A stretch of 64,000 nt of DNA from Nymphaea colorata (GCF_008831285.2 NC_045139.1:26392412-26456411); one strand, 5' to 3'; counted from the stretch's first letter, positions 1 through 13,919 are shown. Numbers and translations are program-made. The notes: generated from the letters alone by a model not told the origin.

Positions 1-2511
1 ATGCGACAATGTCCATTTCAACTTTTCCTTTTCTTAATTGCTGATCATATAACATATAAGACGATGAATTTGAAGTCTGTAACGTAATCAAGTTATAGTT
101 TTAATAAATGGATTAACTTTGGTCAGCATGCTACGTAGAATATATATATATATATATATTAGTAGCTTTCCATTTCACATCTTATAAATTTGTAATTTAA
201 TTGAATAACTTATAAATAGGTTGATGTAATTTTGTTATCTATTTAACTTGCATATAAGTTTATAAAATGTGCACGCCAAATAAATGTAAAAAACTATATC
301 AACTGATTGTAGTTTTATCAGATCAATTTCACTAATGGGCTTACAACATGCAATATGTAAAGTGTCCTTTTTCCTAAACAATTAGAGTAATAACTGTATT
401 TCTAATTTAAAAACAGCAATTTTGTACATGACATGTTGTTGGAGGACATGGAAATGATATATTGTATATGTGCGAAATTTCAGTTTTAATAGGAATATCA
501 AACCCAAACCCCACATTTAGAGGGTTTTACTATCACATATAATATACAGTCCATTTTCTGAACAGCATTAATTTCCATTATTTTTTTCCATGCAGTTCTT
601 TCAGGCTTTTTAAAAACGACGTGAAACATGAGAACCCATGAAAATTATTAGGAACGTCATCTGACTAGAGTCCTGTATGTTAAAACTATTTTTCCAGAAA
701 TGCGTATGGTAATTGACAGTTTGACCTTAAAATGCAGATTTGGCATGTGTAAATGAGTTATTCCATTTAATTTGACAGAATTACTTTGAAAGTTTTCCCG
801 TTCTCTCATGAATCATTCTCCTACATACATGTGATTATTTAATTTACTACTAGTGTTTACTTCGATTAATTGGATACACTCAGTTTAGTCAGTGTTGTAC
901 TACGATAACCATTTGATTGGTCATCTCATTATTTATTCTCAAAATTATTAACTTTTTCATTGATGTTTATGACATTGTGATATACCACTTCTCAGTAGCA
1001 TGAACCGCACAAATATATATTATCATGTCAAAAGTTTTTTTGACACAAATTATTATATGTCATCCACCTATTCAAGGAACTTGCACATCAAGCGAGTTGG
1101 AAATTGAGCTTTTAGAATGGTTAGACAGCTTAGAGTAGTCGTCATTATTCTTTGTGTGTGTGTGTGTATATATATATATTTCTTGGAATATATAGTCAAT
1201 GACGCACTCACACACATGTACAAATTAGGAAATCTTATTACTACTTCTGATTTGTTTGAGAGGAGCATAGGCAATTAGACAAATATTAAATGATAAACAA
1301 TTGTAATATCAACAAACTGAAGGTTTTTTTATGATAGGTTGGGTTCAACAAACTCATTTTTTAACAACAGGCTTCCAAACAAAATATATGTAGGTGTTAG
1401 GTTAGATTTTGATAGGAGGATGCTAGAGAGAGAAAGAGATATCTTGGTAGAGGTATCCTAGAGAGAGGAGATACATAGCATAGGCTATGTGGCTAATTCC
1501 TTTTCCAATTGAAATACCAACTTTATAAGGTAGTGCTAAGCCATTGATGTATCAGCTAAAACCTATGCTAGCAGAGAAAAGCTGTGAGGAAATATAGCCC
1601 TAGCTAAAATATGTTACTGCCCCAACAATGAACAAAAATTTAGTCATATTATAGCACAATATGAATTCTCAATATTTTTGAGAATATCTTGAATTGTAAG
1701 AGATATCTGGCTCTTCTTGGTGACTGCGGAATACAAGTTGCTAAAGCTAGAAAAAGAAAAAAATAAATATAGTTGATTGGAGGTTGGCAGTGGGAGATGA
1801 CATAAGAATGTGCAGCTGCCCTAGGCTTGTCCTTGGGTGAATGTGAAGGCGAAAATAGCAGTATATATAGGCTCTATAAACATAGCCTGTAGCATAGGTT
1901 TGCATGATATGTGGACGCGTGCATGCATGCACACAGATTATGTATGTGTGTGCAAGTGTGCCATCTTGCAAAAGGAGTTGTCATGTGGCCATGATAGAAT
2001 TTTGGTCATCCCATACTATGCAGGAGATAGATAGTCTTTTAATGTATATATATATATAACCAGTCATGGTTTGTGATATATGTTTTATTAATTTATTGCT
2101 GTGATGAAATTGGTTATAATTCGACTTACAGCAAAAGAGAAAGGTCCTAGAACATGAAGAAGACCTTATATATGTGAAGAAAGTTGTAATACCAAATTTG
2201 GAGTGGTCGTTATATGGAATTACTATTAGTTTAAAATCTATGTGTCAGCGTTTGGATGAACTTTTTCTCAAGTGATCATGTAAAAGAGCCAGCAATCGCA
2301 AATACCAAATGCAAAATAATAGGCTATTAATTGATGCAGGGTTTTTAGTTTTGATGCGCTTCGATCTTGGAAAATTAAGCAGGCTCAATAAAATTATTTC
2401 ATTGTCAATCATTGACTATGAAGTAGAGCAACAATTTCATACAAATTGGGCATATAATTAGTTTTGCATATCTTAAATAACCTGCTAAAGGTGCATCATA
2501 GACTTACAGCT

Positions 2512-2531
2512 CTCTCTCTCTCTCTCTCTCT
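2512..2531. repeat. (CT)10 microsatellite
   Basis: A perfect CT dinucleotide run, directly readable. Confidence 0.9.
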
Positions 2532-2731
2532 AGGTGTGCTCTGACTTCTTGTGTCTTCTAATGTAATTAAGTGATCAAAGTGAGAAAAAAGTTTGTTGGA
2601 TGTGATCACATAATTCATTTAATAAGAGCTTTTGAATTATATTATTGTTGAGGTGTAGAAAAAAATCAAGGATATGAAATCCATCCATATATGGGTTTAG
2701 CTTCCACACTCTTAACCAGCATATGTTTTTT

Positions 2732-2748
2732 AACACACACACACACAT

Positions 2749-2812
<64 letters not shown>
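2732..2812. repeat. (AC)n-(TA)n compound microsatellite
   Basis: An AC run of about 27 bp passes into about 54 bp of pure AT repeat. The predicted proteins of repeated Y-I or T-H residues across it are artefacts of the repeat. Confidence 0.95.
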
Positions 2813-2817
<5 letters not shown>

Positions 2818-3228
2818 AACATCGCCCAAATTGATAAATCAAATCTCTAAGATATATCCTTCTTCGAGTGCATGCATGTTTCTACCATCAAGGTCACCCA
2901 TTTCCTTTTTCTTTTCAAAACTAAGCTGCCACATATGTTGGGAAGAAGCTTGCTTCTTACGATATTGTTTTAAGAGGTTAGAAGCTCGATTTCCAAGAAG
3001 CACACAGCTACCATCGAGTAGGAACGCGTCATCCTTCACTATAGGATGTAATGCTTAATTATATAAAATATTTTTTTTATAATTTAAAAAATGAACCTTG
3101 CACGTTTCAATGTCGTTCTATTCTCAATCCTCTTTTTAAGATCTCGTGATAACTTTGTTGTCCATGCCTCAATGGGCATCATATCCGTTTACTGACCAAT
3201 ATATGGTGTATTGAGTGATATTTAATTT

Positions 3229-3688
3229 AGAGATGCCAATATATAAACCTAGTTTGAAACCGATATCCAACTGAACTTGCTTTAAAAAATCAGACATAGA
3301 ATAAAAGAAATCTAACATATGATTAAGAAATCAGACTGTATTCAAATTAAGAATGACATACGAGCATATTCAGACTCTGATTCAGATTCAAATAAATTCC
3401 CGTTCTGGTTCAGATCAGTCTTAGTTTTAAATAAAGATCTTATATTTAACGTCCATATATTTTAAAGATCTACTCTTAGTAGATTGTAATGTGGTTCTAA
3501 TTCAATTTAAACGTCACATGCACATTGGGATGTGAATTTAAAAATTCTTCAATTGGATTGTGAATTTGGACTCATAAATGTTGTAGACTTTTCTTCAGTT
3601 GATTTGAGTCATCCAAATACGTGAACATTCATAAAAGCGGATATAGTTAAGAGTACATCCAATTATAACATGATCAATTGACATCCTT
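3229..3688. repeat. Possible MITE with degenerate inverted ends
   Basis: The left end (AGAGATGCCAATA) and the reverse complement of the right end (AAGGATGTCAATTG) share a GATG-C/T-CAAT core. The interior is non-coding and rich in degenerate GATTC/AGATTC words. Similar word-rich stretches occur at about 34.6-35.0, 5.3-5.6 and 43.4-44.0 kb, so this may be a dispersed family. I could not find a clear target-site duplication, so the boundaries are tentative. Confidence 0.35.
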
Positions 3689-4630
3689 ACTGATGATATT
3701 GTACGTAAGCGTGCCAACATCACCCCATGTTCATATTGTTGTGCAACAGATAATTTAAAATTCCAAATTAATTTTTTTTTTCTAAGATCGATCCTTATTA
3801 GTCGAGTTTTGTTTCAGCAATAGGCCGATATGGGTTAATAACTTTCGATGATGAAAACATTGTGCTATAACAAGTGCCATACATAAATAATGCTGATACG
3901 ATTTCTGTTTTCATGTCCTTTTAATTAATTTATTTTTCACAAATTTCCTTTTCTACTTGTTTTTTACTTCAAAACATTCACACACTTCTAAATTACTTTT
4001 TGATGCGGAATCCTGATAAGAGCAGGGCAGACAGGTGTGGATAATTGCGCACATAGAGCCACAAAAAGTTTTTATTTTCTAGATGAGAGAGAGGGTTATC
4101 CGATAGCCCGATAGCCCGGGTGAAAGTCGAAGCCCTTTTCTTTTCCTTTGTCTCCATATTTTAGAGCTAAGTCGGTACTAAGTAAAATGACAAAAAGTGT
4201 TTATATTGATATTAACATTTCAAGACAAATTTTCTCATTTACATATTGGTACCCATTAAAAATTTTAAATTGTACAATTAATGTCCCTTAACCACAATTT
4301 TCTGGCTCCGCATTACAGTGTGAAATCACACGGAGCAACCATGTTTGACCTGGCTCACTTCTCTAGCTACCATTTTTCATTATTGTATCACCTTCACGTA
4401 CTGTGTTATATATGCACTAAGGATGCAGCCAGTCGGTTTGTCACCGCAAAGTTTAGATTTTGAATAATAGATCAATTACATTATGCATAAACGCAATCGT
4501 AGTAGTGTCACGTTTTGTCCAAGGCAAAGCTACAGGAACAAAACTAATTATTAAAAGAGTTTTATCGCTGCCTTCTATAGAGTTCATGTCCGTTTGCATT
4601 TTTTTTTATGGCATTGAAATGTACTAAGAG

Positions 4631-4664
<34 letters not shown>

Positions 4665-7069
4665 CACACACACACATATCTGCAGTTCACTCAAACTCCA
4701 TGTATATGCAACTCCTCTTCTTAATATGCTTCACCAAAGTAGACTTCTTGTTACTGTAACCATCAAACCAAATATATAGTTAATTTCCTTCTTATTCTAA
4801 CCATGTAGTAAGAGTTTTAAACCTTAGGTCTTGACCTGCAGCGGTCATTTACCCAATGAATCATTCATGCATGCAACATGAAATTCGAGCTTGATATTAG
4901 TTGCTCAACATTCATCGTTAGGTGGATTTGCAAGGAGACAAAAGTGGGGGGAGAGAAAACAAGGGTGGGAGGAAAGAGGTTAATAAAAGCTATTCTATGA
5001 ATTTTTTTAATGTTATAAGAGATTTGCCCATACCAACCAAGAATATTTTCTGTAATTAGATAATCAATTGATGCAATCAGCCCAGGGAGGCCGTAGGCCC
5101 ACCTAGAGATATGAAATACATGTAGACCCTCGCTTTCTTTTGGCCAAAGAATGATACTTAAATGTGGAATAGTTTACCTCTTTTTTTGGCCATATATTTA
5201 TCGATATTGAAAAAAAATTCTCAGTTCTCATCCTTTGCTCCTTTTTTTTTCTCAGTTTTCACGGGTCGCATTCTTTGCCAAAGTTAAAGGTGTGTATTAT
5301 TTTATAGGGAGGATTCCGGGGCACAATTGAGTTCGGAATGGAGATTAATTTGTTCAGATAAACGTTAAAATATCTGAATTGATTCGGATCACATTGGGTG
5401 CATTTGGTTCACTGCAGATCTCAGATCTGAATCTATCAAACACAAATAAACGGCTACTAGTAAGTAATATAGGGTTCAAGTTCTGGTGCAGGTGTTTACT
5501 TATTAAATCCAGTGCTTAACTGATTCTAATGGACATCTGAATCTTAAAATTTTGATATGATTTTATATTTAATTACATATCTGAACTCGAAACACATTTC
5601 CAAGTTTGATTAAGCAGTAGCTGATTAGTAGATGGCAGTTTGGATATGATTTTCTTGCTGATTAATTAGTAAAATATGGTACATCCAGTTGCTTACAATA
5701 GTGTTTTCTCTTCGTTGTCTGTGGCAAAAGGAACGAACAAGAAAACACTTTAGTCGCTTTTGGGATGTTAACAACTCACCATCCAAAGAAAACCAAAGAA
5801 AGCATGAAGGCCCCCCATTCCCTCTACTTCCAATGTCTTGCGCTGCATCAAGACCTGGGTGGTGTACAGTACATCATTCAACTCGAGTGTCACGATCCCA
5901 CCTTTTACAGTAAAAAAAGGTAGCATCCATAGAAATCAAACAAGTGATGTGTGTTAAGTCACTTTACTAACTGGTTATATAAGTGCAATATAAATACGTA
6001 AAAAATATTGCAAAAAATTTGTTGAACGACAAAATTAAATAATGATCAACAGTAGAACAAGAACTATTTTGCATCATATCTAATGGATTCCTGACTAAAC
6101 AGAGAGACCTAAAGAATTGGCAATGGGAAAACAACAGGTCTACCTACCTATCATCAAATTTTTACTAGTTCTTCAGAAAATTTTCCTAAAAGATGTTCAA
6201 AATTTTGATACTAGAGATTCGCAATTGCAAGTCCCGAAGAATAATTTTGCTGGCTAGCACTCGAGTTAGGTGTTTGGAAGAACTCTCCTCTTCCTATAGA
6301 ACACAGCATGTGCCCATCACTGTTCTTCGAGGCACAAGGTGTTGGATATGTAAGAGAAATGATTAATGGAAATCCTATGGCGGTGCTAATTTGAGGCACA
6401 CAGAAATGTCGTTGGAAGTTTGTCTAAGATGTCCTATCTAGTATAAGGTCTCAACGTATCTCACTTTTATGGGTTTCACATCTAAGGAAGGAACCCAAAA
6501 AAGGTGGGGTGGGAAAGGCAAAACAAGACACAAATGAAGAAATAAAGTAAAATGTAGACCGAGTGTCACAAAAACTTAGTTTAGCGTTTACTTATACTAT
6601 TATGCTATCGAGACTTAGTAACTCAATAGTTACATTTAGGCTTTTTTTCCAAAGCCAAACTCCACCCTCACCCGGGTGTCATTGCCAGGTTTGATGGTTG
6701 AGGCTTACCTTTGTTATAAAATATATATATACACACAATGAAAAATTAAAAAGAAAACGTCAAAAAAATGTGGAAGGTGACGGGAGATAAGCATTAGGAT
6801 GGATATTTTATTAAAGCACATGCATTTGGCGTCACGCTTTAGATAAACTTTCAGAATTTGCTAGGCTGCTGAAGCACTAGACCTTGCCCTTTTCCCTTTT
6901 TGTCCGGATAATGACAGGCCTCCTACTTTCCAGGACAGTCTCGGGGTTAAATTACTTCAAAAATATTAACATTACAAAATGGGAGACACCGTCCTCACTC
7001 AAACATCAACAAATTTGAAGGCTTATACTATGCCACAAGATCAGAAATAGTAAAGAAGGGCGACATGTT
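3689..7069. other. Gene-free AT-rich stretch
   Basis: No recognisable gene. It contains a TA/CA microsatellite at 4631-4679 and a degenerate word-rich patch near 5300-5660. The short frames at 5689-5913 (plus) and 6211-6399 (minus) match no family I know and lack signs of splicing or conservation. The left end of the neighbouring gypsy element, including its 3' LTR, could lie between about 6.6 and 7.07 kb, but I could not define it. Confidence 0.5.
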
Positions 7070-8324
7070 CTAATCACCCGAAAAATCAGCCAAATATGCG
7101 TTGTCACTATACTTTTGGAGGAACCTAAATGGACCATACTTGCAAGGACTCAATTTTTGATCGGTTTTGATAGGAAAACATTCTCGACATAAGTAGATCA
7201 TGACTACATCCTTAACTTTAAAACTCAAAACATAACATGATTGGTTGACTCGGGCCTTGTAAACATTGTAAATTTCCACTAGAGTTCTTTTCACTTGGGT
7301 ATGAATTTCATGCATATACTCAATAACAGAACTGATGGCAGGTGGTGACTGATTAAACTGAGGGGTGGGGATAAGATCAACAACATTTACAGGAGATCTG
7401 GAAATGAGTCGTACCAGTGAACATATCAACAGAATTATTATAGGCAAACTCGGCTTGTGGCAACATAACATTACATGTCGTGACATGATCCCTGACAAAG
7501 CAACACAAAAGATTCTCTAGACAACGATTAACTACCTCAGTTTGCCCATCCATCGGGGGATTGTTACTGCTAAACTGCAACTTTTTTTTCAATAAATCTC
7601 AAAGAGCACCAAAAATGGCCTAAGAAACGGGTGTCCCTGTCTAAAGTGATAGATCAAGAAAGAACATAGAAATGTACTACACCTCTAAAATAGTAGGATG
7701 CAATGAAGGAAACATCAGTTGCATACTTACAGGAAATGAAAAGTGCCATTTTAGAAAATGATCTACTACTACAACCATTGAACCAAACTCTCTAACGGTC
7801 TTGGGTAAGTCTACCACAAAATCCATAGACACATGCTCCCACAGACGATTGAGAATAGGAAGTGGAGCATATAATCCAACATTTTGCTTTTGCTTCTTAA
7901 AGGTCCAACACACATGACAACTCTTGACAAAACGAGATACATCACAACGTATTTTTGACCAAAAACATCGTTTAGACACTAAAGCAAATGATTTGTCAAC
8001 CAAAATGACCATATCGACAATCAAAATGTAACTTGGATATAAGAAAAATCTGAAGAAAATAATCATAAATATGCAATCATTTTCCATAAAAGAGATAACC
8101 ATCTTGGATAGAAAATTAAAGTTCACTTTGAGATGATTTAGAAACGCAATTTTTCCAAACAGTTTTGAAATGTAAGTAAGTGAGATATAATTCTTTGCAA
8201 ACTGTAAATCCAAAAAACAACGTAGATGGTTATAGCACTCAGAATTACGAGTCTTACGGTTGAGGCCATTGGCTACCTTGATGAAACTCCTACTTGTACT
8301 TAATAGTGCAAAAAGGCAATTCAC
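7070..8324 (-). pseudogene. Gypsy integrase remnant
   Basis: Two to three frames cover an integrase. The 8324-7677 frame starts with an RNase H tail (VANGLNRK, like the usual VADALSRR). It then holds the C-x2-C half of the zinc-binding domain (CHVC, about 7908-7919) and the catalytic-core strands MDFVVDLP and VVVVDHF with the first acidic residues. The 7592-7377 frame carries the later core (DGQTEVVNRCLE, FAYNNS, typical gypsy motifs around the final catalytic Glu). The 7498-7070 frame ends with the C-terminal GPFRFLQK-type motif. Frameshifts separate the pieces. Confidence 0.85.
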
Positions 8325-8803
8325 TTGCCACTAACCTTCTTTTGACTACTTAAAAATCTTAATGCCTCATAGTCAGTATGAAGAACAAACTCTTTATAAA
8401 TCAAGTAATGTCTCTAATATCGAAAAGGCTGAACAACAATGTAAAACTCAAGGTCATAGGTAGAGTAATTGTGCTTAGCTACCGATAGCTTCTTACTAAA
8501 AAAAGCAACATGCCGACAGTGGCTCAAAACTCTCTCTATGCCTACATTTGAGGCATCACACTCAACCTCAAAGACTTAGGAAAAATCAAGAGTGCCAAAA
8601 TTTGGGGCTTGCATCATTTTACTTTTGATGATATTAAATGCCTAGTTTGCCTCAGAAGTCCAAAGAAACTTAATACCTTAAGACACTCTGATGAGTGTGT
8701 TTACAAAAAGCTCGACTCCGTGGGGCTGTGAACTAGAATGTCATAAACAATCTACAACTATAAACTTCTCAAAAAAAAGGTTGTGAAACCTATGTGATGG
8801 CAT

Positions 8804-9094
8804 TCATAAATATGCTAGATGCATTGCATAACCAAAAAGACATAACTGAACATCCATAAAGCTCATGTGTGTTTTTAAAAGTGGCTTTCGATTCATCCCC
8901 TCCATGAATAGAATCTGATGGTAGTCGCACTTAAGGTCAATGTTGAAAAAGACACGAGAACCGGACAACTGGCCTAACATGTTATCTAGTTTATGGATGA
9001 GAAAACAGTACTTGATTGTGGATGAATTTATGGCCATATTATCGACACACATGTGTTTTGACATGTCCTTCTTAGAGGTAAGTGAGGTAGGCAC
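8804..9094 (-). pseudogene. Gypsy reverse transcriptase remnant
   Basis: The translated segment contains the standard gypsy RT order: a degenerate PKKD-like start, MCVDNMAIN (usually MCVDYRALN), a KYCFLIHKLDNML helix, then the first catalytic-Asp region FFNIDLKCDYHQI (usually F-KIDLRSGYHQI). The downstream palm with the catalytic YxDD box is not readable in frame; the 8.3-8.8 kb stretch is full of stops. This is an inactive copy. Confidence 0.9.
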
Positions 9095-9527
9095 TAAGGA
9101 AGGATAGACATTTTTTTAATGAACCCTTTCAACAGTAACTCCACACTTGATGTTGTACTTCTACATTGTCTATTGGGTTCAGATGATAGGTAGGCAAATT
9201 GGGAGGACTAGATCTCAAGACAAAATCTATTGCATGTTGAACAAACCACAAAGGAAGAAGGCCAACTGCAAGATCCTCAAGCATGATGTCAACGAATTTT
9301 TGAAAAAGGAGCTAAACACTTGTGGGTGTGTCGATAGGTACAGTTAAGGCATGTTTAGCTACAAGGGTTAGGCAATAACCATCATTCCTACAAGAATTTA
9401 AGAACTCTACCTAGGAGATATCAATAAATCCTACTGCTTTGGTTGGTTTTTGCTTAATGTTAATCTCATTTATCCTAAAAGCACAGGTGTTGTTGCGCCT
9501 ATCATCGATAGCTTTTCTATCATATTG

Positions 9528-9764
9528 TTAGGGTCTCCCTACATGACACACATCAACGGGAACTACATCACAACATACACTATCTTTGTGATGTGGTGGT
9601 CCTATAAAAAATTTGACTAAACACCGACTCGTGATAGGACAGTCATTCCCCTTCTTGGACCATGACATTCTGTAGGGATGAAGATGCCTTTGTACCTTGA
9701 AGTTCAAAAGTTCAACTAAGGATGTCAACACTATATTCTCACACACCTCACTATCAATCACCAC
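9528..9764 (-). pseudogene. Gypsy aspartic protease remnant
   Basis: The frame begins MVIDSEVCENI, matching the gypsy protease active-site neighbourhood where IDSGSC is usual. It ends CCDVVPVDVCHVGRP, matching the usual CDVVPM--CH-LLGRPW end. The active-site Gly after Ser is replaced by Glu, so it would not be active. Confidence 0.75.
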
Positions 9765-9941
9765 ATCCTAAATGTGACCCTCACACTTTCAATGTGTGAG
9801 AAATATGATATTCTGCAACCACTTCCTATTATCCATGACACACGGAGTAGATAGAGCAAACTTGACAAACTAAGTTGTTGATATCACCCCATCAAACTTT
9901 ACGAAGTTACCGTCTCCCTCAAGGCACTCACTAACTGAAAA

Positions 9942-10920
9942 CTAGAACCACCTATCCATGTTATGATCATGATTATTTTGTACATACTCTTGGTCAGCTA
10001 AATTGGTAAATTTAACAATGGTGAGACACTGAGATGCAATATAGTCAGACCTACAGCAACAGAAACACTTGGTGTTTGAACCTAGTGTTAAAGGTAAAAT
10101 CGCGATCATTGTTGTTTTGACTCTTTGACTCTTTGACTCAGACTTTTCTTCAGGCTTCAAGGAGAATTCTGCCCTGGTTAGAGGACCTTGCTTATACTTG
10201 TTTGACTCAATAGGTCAGGTGGGATGCTCACTATGATGCTTCAACGTGTCATCTATATTCAATGTATGTGAGATAGCCTAATTTAGAAACATAACATCAG
10301 CACAAGCAAATACATAAAAATAACAGGACGAAGTCTAGTGGTATGCCTGGCAATCTGTTGCTCTGGTGTTTCATAGATTTGAACCCGAATGGAGAGCCAG
10401 TGAAAGTCCTCGATGTACTCTACATGGTACTAGACCCTTCATGCAGACGGATGTACTAGCAGTAGGCCAACTGTGTGTGATCAGAAGGAACAAATTTGGT
10501 GCTCATCAATTGCTTCATCTCCTCTCAAAGATTGTCTCTACCATTCTCATGTCTTCTGCAGTTTTGTCCACCATATTTATGCCAAACCCAGGAGATGCAA
10601 TCGCAATCACCACCTTCTTTCTCTCTACCACTTCGTGTAGCTCAAAGTAGCTCTCTGTGGACTGCATCCAGCTATAGTAGAGTACTACATCTAGTCTGCC
10701 TAAAACTTGGGAAGATCAATCTTGATTCCATAAGTATTGACTCACTTCGCTATCCTCTGGTGTCATTGTGGTACTTTGCCTAGTTGGTGTGTATGCTAAA
10801 AATCATCATCATCTAACTCTGATAGGGTATCCTATTCATCTCGTAATGCTTGTCGTTGCAGTACCTACAGTTCTATAGCTGACTGACGATCTTTGTATGC
10901 AAACTGTAGTGGTCCAAACC
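9942..10920 (-). pseudogene. Gypsy gag remnant with zinc knuckle
   Basis: The 10160-9942 frame has a CCHC zinc knuckle, CFCCCRSDYIASQC, with spacing C-x2-C-x4-Y-x4-C; the usual His is Tyr. Further upstream on the minus strand, around 10.7 kb, a stop-interrupted trace (YGIKIDLPKF) matches the FKVDLP-F-G start of gypsy retrotransposon gag domains. A D/E-rich segment lies before it. The reading frame is repeatedly interrupted. Confidence 0.65.
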
Positions 10921-12166
10921 GAGCAGAATATGGAGCTTTGTTACTTATATTAAGTGACAATACATGGTGCTTAAGGAACATCGCTTGAGGGTCCGGGGCA
11001 ACATAGGTTGGCCTAGGATGAGACATGTGAGGGACATGTAGCTAAGGATGATCCACATAGGATGGTTATAGGTAGGCTCATGGATGATGGGTTGGCATGG
11101 ATGGTCAAAATATAGGTTTAGACTTGGATTCGATTGGAAATCGATCGAATCGAGCTTGTAATGAATCGTTGGACCCGAATTGGGATAGAAGGGATCCATG
11201 AGTGGGTCGTGCGGGACATAGGCCTGAGCTAGGCCCACCTGGGGATCCAAAATGTATGACCTGGACTTGGCGAGGCTCAAAACAACAATGGGGGTCTCAC
11301 CGGGTATGATTAGGCATGGAATATGTAATATGTATTTGGATCATCAGTTAGACCATGAAAATGGTTTTGAATTGGCCTCAGATCCAAGTCTGTGGCTCAG
11401 TTGGGCCTCAAGGGAGAAGGGCAAACTAGTTTTGGTCCCCATCTGCGTCTCATGAAGGTCGTAACCTGAACCTAGATCCAAAATCCTCAAATGGGCATCC
11501 AAATCTATGCTTGGGTCCATACAAGGACTCAAAATCTAGGTCCAAACCTATTGGATGGGTCGGTCCCTAGCACGCGAGTTTGAGCAAGGGCTCGACACCT
11601 CCACATCTCCTCTGCAACTAGTGGCACGCTGTGAGAAAGGCGGTCTGGCCGGTTGACATTGTCTAGCTAAGGCAACGTCAATAGAGCTAGTGTTGATGCT
11701 TGGCCATCTGTTGGTGGTTGGTGGCATGCTGTGAAGTCTTGAGGGAACCAGAACAGATGCCTTCTTAGTGTTGGTAGATCATGGTGTCCCCCGATGCCAC
11801 CAGTGTACACGAGGGATAGAACGTTATGCCTCCACCATTGCCTGACTGGCGGTCGGCTTGTGATGCCAAAACCACCACTTGGCTTACCGCAAGTGGGCTC
11901 CGAAAGGTTGGGTTGGTGTTCATTGAATTGGGAGGTCGCCATTGATTTGGGAGAGGAACGACACCTCACCCATGGTCATTTGGTCAGTTCCCGTCATTCA
12001 ACAGAAAGACAAGCAGTCAGAATGGAGCCAACATCGGTTCACCAGACAGTTGTTTTGGTTGATGGTACAGAAAAAAATTGAGAATGTTGCAAAAACAATT
12101 GAGAATATTGGAATACATCATTTAGCAAGTTTTGGCCAGGAATTGAAGAAGAACATATGATTGGGA
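10921..12166. other. Unassigned stretch next to the gypsy element
   Basis: Moderately GC-richer than its surroundings. I recognise no protein. By position it could be the 5' leader or LTR of the minus-strand gypsy element, but I saw no matching LTR copy. Short frames on both strands (for example 11280-10945 minus and 11794-12081 plus) have no recognisable domain. Confidence 0.4.
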
Positions 12167-12980
12167 TCAACTCAGTCTTGGACTTGTTAACCCCAAGCAC
12201 TCCTCTATCTCTTCCATAAAGCCCTTTAACCCTCTAATGGATTTGTTTGACGAACAATTGAAAACCAGAGTATCATTATCAAAAATTACCAATCCTCTAC
12301 AATCTATATTCTTTGGACCTTTTAGAATTCTAATGATGTAATGCATTGCCTTATCCTTGAAACATTGAGCCACCATCTCCATTACAAGTATGAACAATAT
12401 GAGGACAATAGATCCCCCTATCTCATGCCTCAATTGCCCTTAAATCTTCTTCATTCTGCCCATTCACAAGAACTAAGAAAAAAATAGACTTTACACATTT
12501 CATGATTCTAGACACCCACCACTCGCCAAACCCAACAGCTAATAGGATTTTTTTTTCAAAAAAATCCCATGAAACACAATCATATGCCTTCGCCAAGTTC
12601 ATTTCAAACACAAAACCTTGTGGTTGTGACAGTTGAACCAGTCAATCATTTCATCAAAAAGTAAAACTTGATCATGAATAATCCTACCTTTAACAAAAAC
12701 ACGCTGACACTTATCAATAACCCTAGTTAGAATGGCCTATATCCTCTAGTTCATCAATTTTGAACTAATTTTGTAGACACTATTGCATAATGCAATAGGT
12801 TTAAAGTCTTCAATTCTCTTCCCATTTTTAAATTTTGGCACCACCATAAAATTTGTAAAAATAGACACTTTCAAGGAGTTTACTAGTCTAAAAAAAACAC
12901 ACACACACAAAATCATGAATGATGCATATCTCTCTCAAAATGCTTTGGTGAATTTTACAATTGTAGATATGTAGGTAATG
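12167..12980 (-). mobile_element. LINE (non-LTR retrotransposon) RT fragment
   Basis: On the minus strand, from high to low coordinate, LINE RT blocks appear in order: PKFKNGKRIEDFKPIALCN near 12.8 kb, then VFVKGRIIHDQVLLFDEM, then LAKAYDCVSWDFFEKK (12611-12423 frame, normally D-AKAYDSVSWEFL). The catalytic box reads FDNDTLVF instead of FADDTL-F (12433-12167 frame). Stops and frameshifts lie between the blocks. It is an inactive, 5'- and 3'-truncated copy. Confidence 0.85.
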
Positions 12981-13919
12981 ATCAAGAAAACGGCAACCAA
13001 CTTCATCTTCATGGTAGCAACAATATGTTGAAGAATGAAGTCACAAAGCAAATGTAGCATGACTATACAAAATAGTATGCACCCATTAGTAATATTTTTA
13101 CATCTCTTTTCTTTTGATCATAATAATTTCTTATATATTGTTTGATCATCGATAATTATAATATAAAGTGCAAGTTTCTGAAATTATAAAAATGCATATG
13201 TTTCTGGCTAGATGGAGAATTTTGAGCTGCATTTAAAAGTGAAATTATTTCACTTATCCTTGAGATGGGACTTGTTCGAAAAGGGTTGTTACATGTTATA
13301 ATAGGTCATCAAATCTAGTTGACCTTGTAGTTGTATTTTATTAGTATGCAGCAAGATAAACTTATTATCTTTTGATTGGTTAAATTGTTAGTATGCAATT
13401 ATGCATAGACAAAATGTGAAGAACCTAAACACCCCAATTTTGGAACAAATGTCAGCTTTAGATAAACAACTCCGAAGTTTGATGTAGCAGAGGTTTATGT
13501 TCTTTTAAATTTTAAAATTTATATGTGGTTCATATGTTTTTAAGTTTGAAAAGTAACAAGAATAATACACTTATGAGAGATTTTTTGAGGCCTTTCCATT
13601 GTAGGGGTGTCGTCAAATGGCAAAATTTTTTGTTTGCCTTTTTTATAATTCGGTATCCATTTCACTACTTTCGTGCTTTTGGTTTTTTTGTTGTTCTAAA
13701 GGAAAATGTTTTTTGTTGTTGCTAAAACTCAAAAAGTTTTTTAAATGTTAAGAAAGTTTGAATTTAATATCATCATTTTGTCACAAATAGTGGATCTTAG
13801 ATCCTCCATTTAATTTTGATGCCATCAAACATGGGATCTCAAATCCATGGTAAGAACTTTTGATCTAAAATCTAAGGATCTAAGATCCTTGGTTCTCAAA
13901 TCACCTCATATTTAATATC
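12981..13919. other. Spacer between two LINE fragments
   Basis: No coding similarity seen. From about 13790 to 13950 there is a patch of repeated GATCTAAGATCC-like words with palindromic character. Similar words occur near 47.4 and 54.1 kb, suggesting a small dispersed repeat. Otherwise featureless. Confidence 0.4.

Larger units (their letters stand above)
1..3228. other. AT-rich intergenic DNA, no gene seen
   Basis: I see no coding region with recognisable protein similarity on either strand. The stretch holds short microsatellites: TA runs near 139-159 and 2045-2058, and a TG-to-TA run near 1152-1179. All long reading frames here are low-complexity or run through these repeats. Confidence 0.6.
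7070..10920 (-). mobile_element. Decayed Ty3/gypsy retrotransposon (gag-PR-RT-IN)
   Basis: Reading the minus strand from high to low coordinate gives gypsy domains in the correct order: gag, aspartic protease, reverse transcriptase, a poorly preserved RNase H, then integrase. All are broken by stops and frameshifts, so the element is dead. No paired LTRs or primer-binding site could be recognised, so the outer limits are set by the outermost recognisable protein traces. The domain traces are listed separately. Confidence 0.85.

Noticed and set aside
2575-3058. Overlapping plus and minus frames of 84 and 111 codons across the microsatellite at 2.7 kb
   Set aside because: Their length comes from translating AC/TA repeats as repeating T-H and Y-I residues; no domain or conservation signal outside the repeat.
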